Positions 16,231 to 25,117 of a stretch of DNA of 45,033 nt are shown here, piece after piece. Both the position numbers and the translations under genes were made by a program. The stretch spans positions 1-45,033 of the IMG/VR virus record IMGVR_UViG_3300042376_001093; one strand, written 5' to 3'. The notes beneath the pieces are model-generated. The model did no database searches, was not told the DNA's origin, and saw only the letters and a program-made list of their open reading frames with translations. Positions within the stretch are counted from its first letter, which is position 1. Every line of letters starts with the position of its first letter. The DNA comes from a virus.

Positions 16231-16670
16231 CCAAGTAGCCTCGCAAGGCCGGAACGCCAGTTCATCCACATATCCCATTTGTGCTGGCCAAGCCGAAGTC
16301 CAAGCTGAGCTTGGTCAGCAGCCTGCTGGTTGTTCTGCTGAAACCGCTGCATCCGGGACTGCCGCATCTGCTGAGTCATGGCTTCTTGCTGCTGTTGCAT
16401 CTGGGACTGCATCTTGGCATTGGCCATGTCTGACTTACGGCCAAGTGCTGCTTGGTTTTGATACAACTGCGACTTGGCAAAGTCCTGAGCCGCCCGGTCC
16501 CCTGTGGCAGTGCCCGTGTTGGGCTTGATCTGTGAGTCGTGCCGCAGCCCCGAGAGCAGGCTGGCCCGGTTGACCGCCTGCCCGTTAGCCTGAAGGTCAG
16601 CAACAGGCTGGCTGGGTTGCCGACCAAACGGAGCCGCCATCGGGTTTTGCTGGGGACCTTTTTGGTACAC
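16227..16670 (-). CDS. Hypothetical Gln/Met-rich protein
   Basis: A 147-residue protein. Residues 85-125 are a Gln/Met/Arg-rich helix (QSQMQQQQEAMTQQMRQSRM), likely a coiled coil, ending in LGLRLGQHKWDMWMNW. The GTG at 16670 lies two bases after the previous stop, with GAGGT five bases upstream; an internal ATG at residue 11 is the alternative. No family recognised. It belongs to a run of three Gln-rich genes between the tail nozzle and the giant proteins. Confidence 0.6.
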   Translation of the reverse strand: MYQKGPQQNPMAAPFGRQPSQPVADLQANGQAVNRASLLSGLRHDSQIKPNTGTATGDRAAQDFAKSQLYQNQAALGRKSDMANAKMQSQMQQQQEAMTQQMRQSRMQRFQQNNQQAADQAQLGLRLGQHKWDMWMNWRSGLARLLG

Positions 16671-16672
16671 GG

Positions 16673-17293
16673 CTACCTCGCCAGCAATGACTGGGACATG
16701 GCTTCAAAGGGGCCCATGATTTTGTGGCCGCCGGGGCCGCTGACATGGGTGTTGCCGTAACCCATCATCCGCATCAGGGCATTGTTCTTTTGGGTCCGAT
16801 ACTGCTGCTCGTTGTTCTGGGGCTGCTGGTACTGCTGCCGCTGCTGGCCTTGGGCCTGAATAGAGGCCAGTCTTTCTTGGTGTGCCCGCTCTAGGCCCGC
16901 CTGCTGCTGTGCAACCCGGGCGTTCATTTCTTCCCGCCAAGCATCGTTCACCTGATTCACCATGTTGCTGTGGTGGGCGAACTGCTGCTGGGGATTGGGG
17001 AGAGCAAACATGGATTGGCCCTGCTGTTGCTGGTTCTGGGCGGCCTGCTGGCCTGCTGCCTGTGCGTTGTTGGCTGGCCGTTGGCTGCGGGCCTGCTTTT
17101 GGTTCTGGGCGTTCTGCTTGATCATGTCCCGCTTGAAGCCCTTCTTGTCTTTTCTCCAGCGTTCGTGGAAATCCTCCATCATCATCCTCTGTGCTTCCTC
17201 CGGGTCGGAGGAGTACATAGAGTTGTCCACACCCTGCGATTGCTGGGCGAGGGCGTAGTTGAAGTTCGAGCCCGTCATGTTCGGCCAAGCCAT
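16673..17293 (-). CDS. Hypothetical Gln-rich protein, first gene after a CATAAA hairpin
   Basis: A 206-residue, strongly Gln/Asn/Met-rich protein (QQAAQNQQQQGQ, QGQQRQQYQQPQNNEQQYR). Its compact N-terminus SSDPEEAQRMMMEDFHERWR is charged, and the C-terminus is Gly/Met-rich. The ATG at 17293 has TTAGGAGA upstream, and a CATAAA hairpin lies just before that, so this may be the first cistron of a transcript running to 6464. Low-complexity Gln-rich chains are common in ejection or core proteins; the function is not known. Confidence 0.65.
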   Translation of the reverse strand: MAWPNMTGSNFNYALAQQSQGVDNSMYSSDPEEAQRMMMEDFHERWRKDKKGFKRDMIKQNAQNQKQARSQRPANNAQAAGQQAAQNQQQQGQSMFALPNPQQQFAHHSNMVNQVNDAWREEMNARVAQQQAGLERAHQERLASIQAQGQQRQQYQQPQNNEQQYRTQKNNALMRMMGYGNTHVSGPGGHKIMGPFEAMSQSLLAR

Positions 17294-17307
17294 GATGGAA
17301 AATCTCC

Positions 17308-17329
17308 TAACCCTTTTATGTCCGGGTTA
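17308..17329 (-). promoter_or_regulatory. Intergenic CATAAA hairpin
   Basis: On the minus strand TAACCC and GGGTTA pair around a ten-base loop containing CATAAAA, 15 bases before the ATG at 17293. It is the only marked structure in the 97-base gap after the Cys-rich gene. It matches the layout seen before the starts at 747, 31347, 34788 and 42017. Confidence 0.5.
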
Positions 17330-17390
17330 CGCCCCATCGGGCAGAGGCATCTGCGGCGGCGATACTTTGGGACTGCTGCTATCCAGCGTC

Positions 17391-18296
17391 CTAAGCTTTC
17401 GACTTCGCCTTTCGCCTTCTGGACAATTTGATGGCTCGGTTCACCATCATCCGGGCCACCATCTCGGAGAACGGAAGGCCACGGTTTTCGGCTTCCTCTC
17501 GCAGGCCAGCCAGAATCTCGTCCATGTGGGCTTCGCAGCCGTCTGGGCCCAAGCAGTTCATCCGCTTGGCCTTCTTACGGCATCCACAGTTGGCGTCGGA
17601 GACAATGCCAATCAGGGCAAGGGACTCGGAAAGCAGGGTTCCCGGGCCGTCAGGGTCAGACTCGCAGTCGGCTGGCTGCACGGATGCTGAACGGAGCGAC
17701 CTGACTGGGCCAATGGGATCGGGGAGATTTGGGCCGACAAAAGCTTCGTCAACCACCGTGACCTGATTGCAGCCGGTTGGCGGCAAAACCTGAGACAGGT
17801 TATTGGAGAAGTAAAAAGTGCCAATGTATCCACATTGACTGCCAATCGTGTCATCTGTCGCAATGGTGAACGTCCGCTCGTTTTGAGTCCACGTTCGTTC
17901 CCATCGGTCGAGATTGCCGGTCATAAACCCTATCTGACCGTTGATTCGGATTCGATCATCCGCCTGTCCGCTGCCCCAGATTTTGACTGGCAGCGAATAA
18001 CGGGAAGGAATCGTGATCGTGTATTTCAGGGTGATGGCGTTTGGCCGGGGGGTGGGCGCGTAGCTGCGGCGAATATACAGCGACGTACATGGCCCATCGC
18101 ACTCCACGGGGGCAGTGTTCAGGCAGTCTTCTTCTCGCTCCCAAATCCCAAACGGACTCGGGACGCACTCCGTTGCACTGACGCACTCCCAGCCCCAGTC
18201 GCCGCATTCGCAGCACTCGTCCTTGTTGGCAGCGACGATTAGCCGCCCCGTTGGGGTTCTGAGGTAAGCACCCTTATATTTCGCAAGTGGTTTCAT
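17391..18296 (-). CDS. Cysteine-rich virion-cluster protein
   Basis: A 301-residue protein. An N-terminal Cys cluster (ECCECGDWGWEC, then VECDGPC) is followed by a beta-rich domain (about 90-180: LKYTITIPSRYSLPVKIW, RIRINGQIGFM). A second Cys set NCGCRKKAKRMNCLGPDGC (about 236-254) precedes a basic helical tail ending SRRRKAKSKA. The beta domain may be a carbohydrate-binding or tail-surface fold; the Cys clusters suggest bound metal or disulfides. It follows the nozzle gene and a short coiled-coil gene, so a tail accessory protein is the best guess. No family recognised. Confidence 0.65.
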   Translation of the reverse strand: MKPLAKYKGAYLRTPTGRLIVAANKDECCECGDWGWECVSATECVPSPFGIWEREEDCLNTAPVECDGPCTSLYIRRSYAPTPRPNAITLKYTITIPSRYSLPVKIWGSGQADDRIRINGQIGFMTGNLDRWERTWTQNERTFTIATDDTIGSQCGYIGTFYFSNNLSQVLPPTGCNQVTVVDEAFVGPNLPDPIGPVRSLRSASVQPADCESDPDGPGTLLSESLALIGIVSDANCGCRKKAKRMNCLGPDGCEAHMDEILAGLREEAENRGLPFSEMVARMMVNRAIKLSRRRKAKSKA

Positions 18297-18299
18297 GGG

Positions 18300-18692
18300 T
18301 CAGTCCACTGAGCATTCGACGGTGTTTGCCAGCAAATCCTCAATGACCTTCACCCGCTTTTCCAGCTTCACCAAAGACTTTTGCATTTCCTCAAGGATGT
18401 CGCAGATGGACTTGCCGCCGCACTCCAAGACCGGAATCTCTGGCGGGGGGCCTTGGGTTGTGGTTGTGGCAACTGGCTGCGCAGGTGCAACCGCTGGAAG
18501 GACTTGCTCCCGGGGCTGGAATTTCTGGGGCCCGATGACATTGGCCCGGTCACCGTTGAGGGTGCGGAAATTGGCTGGGTTGGCCGACTCGGACAGGAGC
18601 CGCTGGGCAACGTCGAGTGCAGTATTTGCCGGGACTCCAGCCCTTATGAGAAGGTCAGCAATTTGCTGTGCTGCACGGGGGGAAATCGGCAT
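18300..18692 (-). CDS. Small protein with Pro-rich linker and C-terminal coiled coil
   Basis: A 130-residue protein. An N-terminal helical part (AAQQIADLLIRAGVPANTAL, residues 7-26) is followed by a Pro/Thr/Gln linker. The C-terminal coiled coil (CDILEEMQKSLVKLEKRVKV, then IEDLL) would favour a trimer. The ATG at 18692 shares a base with the nozzle stop (TGATG), with GGGGGTGAG in front, so it is translationally coupled to the nozzle. A small tail or ejection-associated protein is likely; no family is recognised. Confidence 0.65.
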   Translation of the reverse strand: MPISPRAAQQIADLLIRAGVPANTALDVAQRLLSESANPANFRTLNGDRANVIGPQKFQPREQVLPAVAPAQPVATTTTQGPPPEIPVLECGGKSICDILEEMQKSLVKLEKRVKVIEDLLANTVECSVD

Positions 18693-21595
18693 CACTCACC
18701 CCCATTCACGCCCATCAGGTCTACAGAATGGATCACCACCGGACCCGCTTCGTCCTGCTTCCCATACAGCTTGATGGAGACATGGGTATCGCTCCCGGCA
18801 AAGTCCTCTAGGGTCTTCCCGGCAAACAGGGCTCGGGCAATGCCATGGGATTCAGCTTCTTGATGGGGCATGGCTTGCATATCGACATAAGCTGCGGGCT
18901 CTTGATCGTCGTGAATGAACCCCACGCCGCGATCACGGCGGGCTACGTTCCGTCTGGGTGTGCTGGACCCGTTGTAGAAAACAGCCAGATTCAGCCTGCT
19001 GCTGGTCTTGGTGGGCTTGTAGACCACGCTGACGTTTCTGGAGTTTTGCTGACCACCGTTCTTGCTCTGCTGATCGGTGCCAAATTCAAAGTTGCCGCTC
19101 CGATAGGAGTAGGCAATCGGCTTTCCTTCGTCGGTCAGGCCGGAACCTAAGAGCAACAGACGGTTCTCGGCAGCATGGACGAGCATGACAGAGCCATCGT
19201 CAGCCCGAATCTCGGTCGCTGCCGAAAACACGGTCGGGTACTCCTCCTCCCAGATAGCCTTGCTGTCTGGGTCATAGACAAGCTGCCGCGTTGGGTACTT
19301 GCCCTCGTCGCCGGTATAGGCAACGTGGATACGGATGACCCCGAAGTTCCGGTCTGCCCGAAGGAAGAACCATTCCCGCTTGTTGAAATCAATGGTCTTG
19401 AGGCTGGAGTCCGTATTGAGCCTGAACATGGAGTCGATTGCCATGGACAAATGCTCGACCTCGCCCGTGTCGGTCATGGCATACAAGCCGTTGTCATCAA
19501 GGATGTAGGCCAGACCCATGTAGATGTCCCAACAGCGTTGGTTGAGGCATCCCCGGTAGGCAATCAGGGAGGTGGTGGCGTCCTGTTCTGGGCTGCGGAC
19601 GAACGTGAGCCGGTGGATGTGTTTGCTCTGGGCTACCACTAATGCACCGGCATAGGGAATCAGTGCCGTGATGTAGTCGGTGTCTCGGACATTGGTTTGC
19701 AGGATTAGCTCGTTGACCTCGGGAACAGCTTCCGGCTCGTCAGCCTCGGAGTAGAGAAGGGTATTGGGCCGCTTGCCGGTCGTGTCCACGCCTAAGAACG
19801 TGCGATCTTGGAAGACCACTCCAACGGCAAAGTCGGAGTTTGCAACCCCAAACCTGTTGGCATTGAGGGAGCCGTCCTCCAGAAGAATGGGCATCTGGAG
19901 ATAGCCGTCGCGGGCCGTATCGGTCAGGTCGCGGTCAGAAAGAGAGTCTTCGTAATCCGCCGCCGTTTTCAGGGTTGCCACTCGGAACAGGGTAGTAGCC
20001 TGCCCTGCCGTGGACCGCCAAAGCTCGACGCCAGTTGAACCGGCGGGAATCGTGATCGCAGCCCAAATGATCTTGGAAGCACAGTCTCCGCAGTCCAGTT
20101 CATTGACTGGAGACAAGCTTGAGTAGATCGGCCCGCCCGCAGACTCGGGCACAGAATCGTTGACGTAGCGGTAGTAGCACTGGTACTTGCCCCTGAAATT
20201 CGGACGAACGATTGCCAGTGCCCGCGCTTTTCCAACATCTCCCTCTGGGTCAATGAGCTTGGGCGGGAACAAATAGACCTTGTTGGGGCTGGGAACGATC
20301 AGCTTTGTGACGCTGCCTTCGCAGTTGATGTCGGTCTTGATGACCTCCCCATCCTCGGTGGTGAACGTGGGCGGGGTCTTGTACCCACTGCCACCGTTGT
20401 CCACGTTGGTCTTGATACGCCTCTGCTTGTAGGGGTTTGCCCGGATAATTTCCGCCAGCCCCGGAGCCTTGGGTGAGTAGCGGGTTATCCCTTCAATCCG
20501 TAGCTGGCACTCCTGTTCCGTATTGCAGTTTGGCCCAGAAACGATGCCGCTGGTGAACGAACCGGCCACCTTGATCTTGCCGGTCACAATATCGCCAGCT
20601 TGGTAGCCAGAGCCAAAGTCATAGACTTGGACATTTACCCCAAAGTCGTTCAATTCGCTGCCGTCAGAATTCTGCTTCAAGCAGTTTCCGTTGTAGAGAG
20701 TCCCGTCCACCCAGACGATTGCTCGGGCCCCAGAGCCAGAGCCACCTTGGGCCTCGACAATGATGCCCTTCCCCTCGCGGGCATACCCCTTAAGGCAGAG
20801 CCAAAACCAAGTCGGAAGCTCGGAGACTTCCCAGTAGACGATCCCTGTTTCAGGGTCACCTTGGGCAGCACCAGCTTCTAGGGTGATGGCAGCGGCAGCA
20901 CCAACTCCCGTAGCTGGCCCATTGGGGGTGTCTGTGAATTCAACACAGGGCACTTCGGTGTATCCAGCACCACCGTCCAGCACTTCGATTTCATTGACAC
21001 GGGCACTGAGAATCCGGCTGAGTGCAGTGGCCTGCCTGCCGCCATCTCCGGTGGGAGCCCCAATCTTGACCGTAGGGGGGAGGTTGTAGCCGTTGCCGAC
21101 CTCGGTGATGTCCACTCGGGCAACGTAATAGCTGGGGCTGGAGTCCTGAGTAATTTCTGGTTTGGCTTCTGGGGCGGAAAGACCCACTGGCCGAACCTTC
21201 CCATCAGGGCCACGGACCAGACCTCTTTTGCCATAACCTTGATAGATATAGACCTCGCCTCGCCTGCCCTGAGAAAAGGAAACGGGATGCTCTCCGGTGA
21301 AGGAGCTATCTTTGGCAACCTCGACCGGGGTGCTGCCGATGCCGCCAAGCTCAACGATCTTGCCGCTCTCCGACTGCCCCAGAATCACATCGGTTTGAGA
21401 GGAGCCCAGAGAGAGCCCCCATAGCTCGACCAGCCGCTCACTGGTGTCAGCCAGCTTTTGACTGCCACCTCTTACGGTCAACTGGCCGGGGGTCAGGCTG
21501 GTGCAGTTGATCTGCTCGACTGCCGCACCGGGGGGCAGGACGTAGGGGCTGGCAGTGTTGACCAGACCCTTCCAAGAGTTGATCCGAATAGGCAT
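18692..21595 (-). CDS. Tail nozzle protein (T7 gp12 / tail tubular protein B type)
   Basis: A 967-residue protein. The N-terminus (WKGLVNTASPYVLPPGAAVE, then NCTSLTPGQLTVRGG) and the C-terminal half (YRYVN...SSLSPVNE, VELWRSTAGQ, RTFLGVDTTG, NTLLYSEADEPEAV, VVAQSKHIHRLTF) match the beta-propeller tail-tube protein of T7-like phages, which forms the distal nozzle. An insert at about residues 145-430 carries at least four GxGY-P-V repeats (GNGYNLPPTVKIG, GGAGYTEVPCVEF, GSGYQAGDIV, GGSGYKTPPTF), known as a decoration module in virion proteins. Its ATG shares a base with the connector stop. It should bind the connector above and the fibres around it. Confidence 0.88.
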   Translation of the reverse strand: MPIRINSWKGLVNTASPYVLPPGAAVEQINCTSLTPGQLTVRGGSQKLADTSERLVELWGLSLGSSQTDVILGQSESGKIVELGGIGSTPVEVAKDSSFTGEHPVSFSQGRRGEVYIYQGYGKRGLVRGPDGKVRPVGLSAPEAKPEITQDSSPSYYVARVDITEVGNGYNLPPTVKIGAPTGDGGRQATALSRILSARVNEIEVLDGGAGYTEVPCVEFTDTPNGPATGVGAAAAITLEAGAAQGDPETGIVYWEVSELPTWFWLCLKGYAREGKGIIVEAQGGSGSGARAIVWVDGTLYNGNCLKQNSDGSELNDFGVNVQVYDFGSGYQAGDIVTGKIKVAGSFTSGIVSGPNCNTEQECQLRIEGITRYSPKAPGLAEIIRANPYKQRRIKTNVDNGGSGYKTPPTFTTEDGEVIKTDINCEGSVTKLIVPSPNKVYLFPPKLIDPEGDVGKARALAIVRPNFRGKYQCYYRYVNDSVPESAGGPIYSSLSPVNELDCGDCASKIIWAAITIPAGSTGVELWRSTAGQATTLFRVATLKTAADYEDSLSDRDLTDTARDGYLQMPILLEDGSLNANRFGVANSDFAVGVVFQDRTFLGVDTTGKRPNTLLYSEADEPEAVPEVNELILQTNVRDTDYITALIPYAGALVVAQSKHIHRLTFVRSPEQDATTSLIAYRGCLNQRCWDIYMGLAYILDDNGLYAMTDTGEVEHLSMAIDSMFRLNTDSSLKTIDFNKREWFFLRADRNFGVIRIHVAYTGDEGKYPTRQLVYDPDSKAIWEEEYPTVFSAATEIRADDGSVMLVHAAENRLLLLGSGLTDEGKPIAYSYRSGNFEFGTDQQSKNGGQQNSRNVSVVYKPTKTSSRLNLAVFYNGSSTPRRNVARRDRGVGFIHDDQEPAAYVDMQAMPHQEAESHGIARALFAGKTLEDFAGSDTHVSIKLYGKQDEAGPVVIHSVDLMGVNGGE

Positions 21596-22608
21596 TACGC
21601 AGCCTCGTAAGTGGAGGCTGAGTTTCCACCGTCGAGGGTGTCGCAGGGCTCACCGGCTGGGCCGCTCGGGATGCCTTGGTCACACCCGGGCCGCAAATAC
21701 CAGAACGAGGTGTAGCCAATCGCCCCCTGCCGCCGCCCGGAAATCGGGGCCACTGCATCAGACTCAAAGGCCAGCCGCAAATCACGCCCGTAAACCCCCA
21801 TGGCACCCTCGACGTTCTTCCCAGCAATGCGGGCAAGCCACGCTTCTGCACCTGAAAGCAGTGCCGTGTACATACCCGGAGAGATGTCGAGGTAATCGGT
21901 GATGACGTACTTGGTGCCAGCCGGGTAGCCCATCTTCCCGGCGGGGCTCCATGCGTAAGCCTTGTTCTGGTTGGCAACTCCATAGATCAGGGCTTCGTCA
22001 GCGTAGGCATTCATGCCCGTCAGGCTTTCGGGGTGGCGAGTGGGGTCAGCCGACACCCGGATCACAGAGCCAATCATTAAATTGGTGAAGGTCGTGCCCG
22101 TGCCCGCAATCTCCTTGTCGGTCCACTGGACGGTGCCTGCACGGGCCTGCGGCTCCCAGCCTGTGAACCGGAGGTCTTTGGGTCGCCGCCGGTAGCTGAA
22201 GGTCACGCAGGAGTCATTCGACCAGCCGTTGTAGATGCACAGGTCATAGCGGTCGGGGACATTCTTGGATGGAATGACAGTCCAAGCGATCCGGGTGAAG
22301 TTCCTGAAGTTGGAATTCATCAACCGCTCCCACTCGGTCGGGTTCAGGTACTCGGCTACCAGCCCGGTCTGCGGAAGCGTGAAGGCATCGACACTCTGGC
22401 AACCCCATGGCAGGGTGTGGCGGGTCAACTTGTCGTGGCAGCAAAGCTCAAGGTTTTCGGTGGCGTGATACCACCTCCAATCCCGAACAGATACCAAGTC
22501 CCGGTAGGCATGGAACAAAGACTGGCGCAGCACCCGATGCTCTTGGTCTTGGGCACCACCCCCCACGGAATCCATGAGGTAGGAAACGCAATCTAGGCTC
22601 GTATACAC
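21595..22608 (-). CDS. Head-tail connector / tail tubular protein A-like
   Basis: A 337-residue protein directly before the nozzle gene, where T7-like phages encode gp11. The helical N-terminus (QDQEHRVLRQSLFHAYRDLV, then VRDWRWYHATENL) fits the family's adaptor domain that docks below the portal. A long beta-rich part follows (about 110-240), ending LGAE-like SGAEAWLARIAGK. The start is GTG at 22608 with AGGGG before it. The C-terminal 45 residues (GCDQGIPSGPAGEPCDTLDG) are Gly/Pro/Cys-rich and atypical. Assignment rests on order, size and N-terminal pattern. Confidence 0.75.
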   Translation of the reverse strand: MYTSLDCVSYLMDSVGGGAQDQEHRVLRQSLFHAYRDLVSVRDWRWYHATENLELCCHDKLTRHTLPWGCQSVDAFTLPQTGLVAEYLNPTEWERLMNSNFRNFTRIAWTVIPSKNVPDRYDLCIYNGWSNDSCVTFSYRRRPKDLRFTGWEPQARAGTVQWTDKEIAGTGTTFTNLMIGSVIRVSADPTRHPESLTGMNAYADEALIYGVANQNKAYAWSPAGKMGYPAGTKYVITDYLDISPGMYTALLSGAEAWLARIAGKNVEGAMGVYGRDLRLAFESDAVAPISGRRQGAIGYTSFWYLRPGCDQGIPSGPAGEPCDTLDGGNSASTYEAA

Positions 22609-22622
22609 GTTTTGCCCCTTCT

Positions 22623-24950
22623 CTAGTCCGCAATGGCATAGGGCTTGACGGTCGAGGAATTCTCTCTGCCAGTCGGAATTGGCCGGGTGGCAACAAAGAT
22701 GCCGCCGCCATACTGAACGTCATTCCAATCAGCACCTTCTGGGAGGGGGGCGGTGACCCACGCCCCTCCATCGGCAGAGCGAAGGCAAAGCGAAGAACCC
22801 GGAGCGACCGCGACAAACCACCCGTTGCCGAAGGTCACGCCAGTCCAGTTGGCAGAAAACGGGAGATTTGTGCTGTAGTTGTTCCAGCCCTGACCGTCGA
22901 AGGAAGTGACGATCTTGCCTTGCGTCCCAACGGCAACAAACTGGTTGCCATCAGCTATGTCGTTCCAGACTGCGGACTGCCCAAGGGAAATCCACTCCCA
23001 AGACAAGCCGCCGTCACGGGAAAAGAGTGCTTTGTCAGTCGCGGAAAGTGAAGTGCCGACCTCCACGCCTCCTGCACCAACAGCTACAGCACCGATCCCG
23101 GGCCGGTTGGCAACGGATCGCACCTGAACAAAAGAGTATTTGTCCGTTTCGGGAACGTCGCACTGCCCCCATGTGTTTCCACCGTCGCCTGTCCAGAACG
23201 CCACAACCTGCGCCGTCTTCGGCTTTCCGTCCCAGCCGGGGTTCCCAAAGGGTATTTTTGTTTCCTGATAGATAAACAGAACGTGGACACTGCCAACTGT
23301 GCAGATGAAGCTCCGCGAGGGGTCGTATTCAATCGAACCAATCACGGGCGGCCAAAACCGCATTGGATGCTTGGCTGTTGGCGTCCAAGCTGCACCGCGA
23401 TTCGTGCTGACGTAAAGCGAGAACCCGCTTCCTCCTTGAGCTATCAATGAAGAAAGCCAAGTGCCATTGGCAAAAGCTGGGGCCGAAGGTGCGTAATTCT
23501 CTGGGTCAACCGCGTTGGTCGGTCGGGCAAACTCCCGGTTTGTTTCGGAAGACCGGCGGTTGAAGCCCTGCGTGATAAACGTGCCGTCTGCGTAAGCCAT
23601 CTTGCCATGCGCCAGCCCGGTTGCCGTCCTCCAAGACGCACCCGTGGATGGGTCTCGGATGTCGAGCTTGACCGAATTGGAGTAGACGGGGCCTGAAGTA
23701 ATAGTCGTGGCAACGCATCGGTACAGTGAATTGTCTGCCGTTGATGGCGGATCAAGCGAAGCAACGAACGAATACTGCTGTCCGGTGAAAACCGGATACC
23801 AAGTGTTGTCACCGTTGTTGTTTACTGGGTTCTGCTCCCATGCGTAATCAACAATGCTTCCGTCTGCCGCTCGGGCCTCGGCAGTCAGGGTGACGAAATC
23901 TCCCGGAAACACTCTCTGAGGGGTGGGCTGGGTAGTGAAGTAAAGCTGCGGGCCACCGCTGGCCCCAACCGACAACAGAGCTGGCTCTGTGGCTACGGTG
24001 CCTGCCCCAATGAACGAGCCGACGCAGCGGTAGTATTTCCCGTCATCTTCGACAGCCGCCCTGAGTGAGAGGACCGCCGACTTTGCACCAGAAATGGTTG
24101 TCCACAGGGCGGAAGTAGGCGTCCGCGACCACTGCCATTCGTAATCGGCTGGCGGTTTGCTGAACTCAACGACAAACTGGGCCGTGTCGCCAATGTCGCA
24201 CCACACCGGCATAGGCTGAGTCAGCACCTTGTTGCCAGTGGTCGGGTCAGCAACAGCAATGACAGCCGCCGTCGTGCTATAGACCGTTTTGGCAGTGGGG
24301 GCTGAAGCGGCACAGCGGTACGAGTTGCCAGAGTTTGCAGCCCTCGCCGTGAACACTAGACGTTTTTCGTTGCCACCGGGAATGTCAGTCCAAGTGGTGG
24401 CTCCAGTTTTCTGGAACTGCCATTTGTAGGTGACCGTATCAGTGGGATTGCAAGTTGCCTCTGCCGTCAGGATCACCGCATAGCCATCGACCGTGGAGAC
24501 ATTCCGGGGCTGGGTCGTGAATGTGATGACTCCAGTCAGGTCTCCACCACCACCACCACCACCGTCACCCCCGCCCCCGCTGCTACTCGGCAGGACAAGG
24601 TTCAGGACAAGGTTGGGGGATGTTCCCGTGATCGTGGCATCGGCAGTCGTGCCTGTGGTCACAGTGCCAATCTGCAAATTGACAGGAGGGCCGACTTGGC
24701 CTCGGGGACCGGCTGGGCCAGAAGGGCCGGAGGGGCCAGCTTGACCGGCAGAACCAGACTCGGCCTGATAGGGAAGCTCTATGTAGAGGTCTACACCGTT
24801 GCCGATCTTGTACCGGCCAGTGTCCGACTCATAGGCGCACTCCCCCGGTCTGAGCATTGGGTTATCCAAAGCCCATTCAATGGAAGGACGGCTCGGCATT
24901 GCAAACGGGGACCGGCACTTGTGGCACCCGCAGCCTTGGCAGCAACTCAT
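22623..24950 (-). CDS. Tail fibre/spike with Ig-like domains and Asp-box propeller
   Basis: A 775-residue receptor-binding candidate. In order: Cys-rich head [12 protein letters not shown] (1-12); a tail-fibre N-terminal motif CAYESDTGRYKIGNGVDLYI (38-57) of the kind that packs fibre trimers; a short collagen-like run (about 72-89); a poly-Gly hinge (125-137). Three Ig-like domains follow (about 143-234, 240-328, 335-431), each with W and YRC marks. The C-terminal beta-propeller-like part has Asp-box repeats (STNRGAAW, GDGGNTW, SRDGGLSW, SADGGAW) as in sialidases and other BNR proteins. The ATG at 24950 overlaps the previous stop (ATGA). Asp boxes are structural, so glycan hydrolysis is not claimed. 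Confidence 0.85.
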   Translation of the reverse strand: MSCCQGCGCHKCRSPFAMPSRPSIEWALDNPMLRPGECAYESDTGRYKIGNGVDLYIELPYQAESGSAGQAGPSGPSGPAGPRGQVGPPVNLQIGTVTTGTTADATITGTSPNLVLNLVLPSSSGGGGDGGGGGGGDLTGVITFTTQPRNVSTVDGYAVILTAEATCNPTDTVTYKWQFQKTGATTWTDIPGGNEKRLVFTARAANSGNSYRCAASAPTAKTVYSTTAAVIAVADPTTGNKVLTQPMPVWCDIGDTAQFVVEFSKPPADYEWQWSRTPTSALWTTISGAKSAVLSLRAAVEDDGKYYRCVGSFIGAGTVATEPALLSVGASGGPQLYFTTQPTPQRVFPGDFVTLTAEARAADGSIVDYAWEQNPVNNNGDNTWYPVFTGQQYSFVASLDPPSTADNSLYRCVATTITSGPVYSNSVKLDIRDPSTGASWRTATGLAHGKMAYADGTFITQGFNRRSSETNREFARPTNAVDPENYAPSAPAFANGTWLSSLIAQGGSGFSLYVSTNRGAAWTPTAKHPMRFWPPVIGSIEYDPSRSFICTVGSVHVLFIYQETKIPFGNPGWDGKPKTAQVVAFWTGDGGNTWGQCDVPETDKYSFVQVRSVANRPGIGAVAVGAGGVEVGTSLSATDKALFSRDGGLSWEWISLGQSAVWNDIADGNQFVAVGTQGKIVTSFDGQGWNNYSTNLPFSANWTGVTFGNGWFVAVAPGSSLCLRSADGGAWVTAPLPEGADWNDVQYGGGIFVATRPIPTGRENSSTVKPYAIAD

Positions 24951-25117
24951 GGAGTCGGCATCCCGTAGTTGTTCTTTTCCTGCTCTTTGAGCCAAGCGTT
25001 CATGCGGGCCATTTCGGCATCGGCCTCGGCTTTGTCCTTGGCGATCTTTGCTTCCCACTCCGCGTCAGCGATGGCGGGGTCGGGGATGTCTTCCCACCAC
25101 TTCTCGTCCGGGATCAT
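24947..25117 (-). CDS. Small charged protein between two fibre genes
   Basis: A 56-residue protein, [20 protein letters not shown] at its start, then a Lys/Glu/Ala helix ([19 protein letters not shown]). The ATG at 25117 overlaps the upstream fibre stop (ATGA), and its own stop overlaps the next fibre start in the same way. That double coupling is the main support for it being a gene. It could be a fibre chaperone or a small fibre-trimerising partner; no family is recognised. Confidence 0.6.
   Translation of the reverse strand: MIPDEKWWEDIPDPAIADAEWEAKIAKDKAEADAEMARMNAWLKEQEKNNYGMPTP

Noticed and set aside
17920-17945. CATAAA copies on the plus strand inside genes (also near 35815)
   Set aside because: They lie within convincing minus-strand genes, have no matched hairpin and no downstream plus-strand gene, so they are taken as chance matches.
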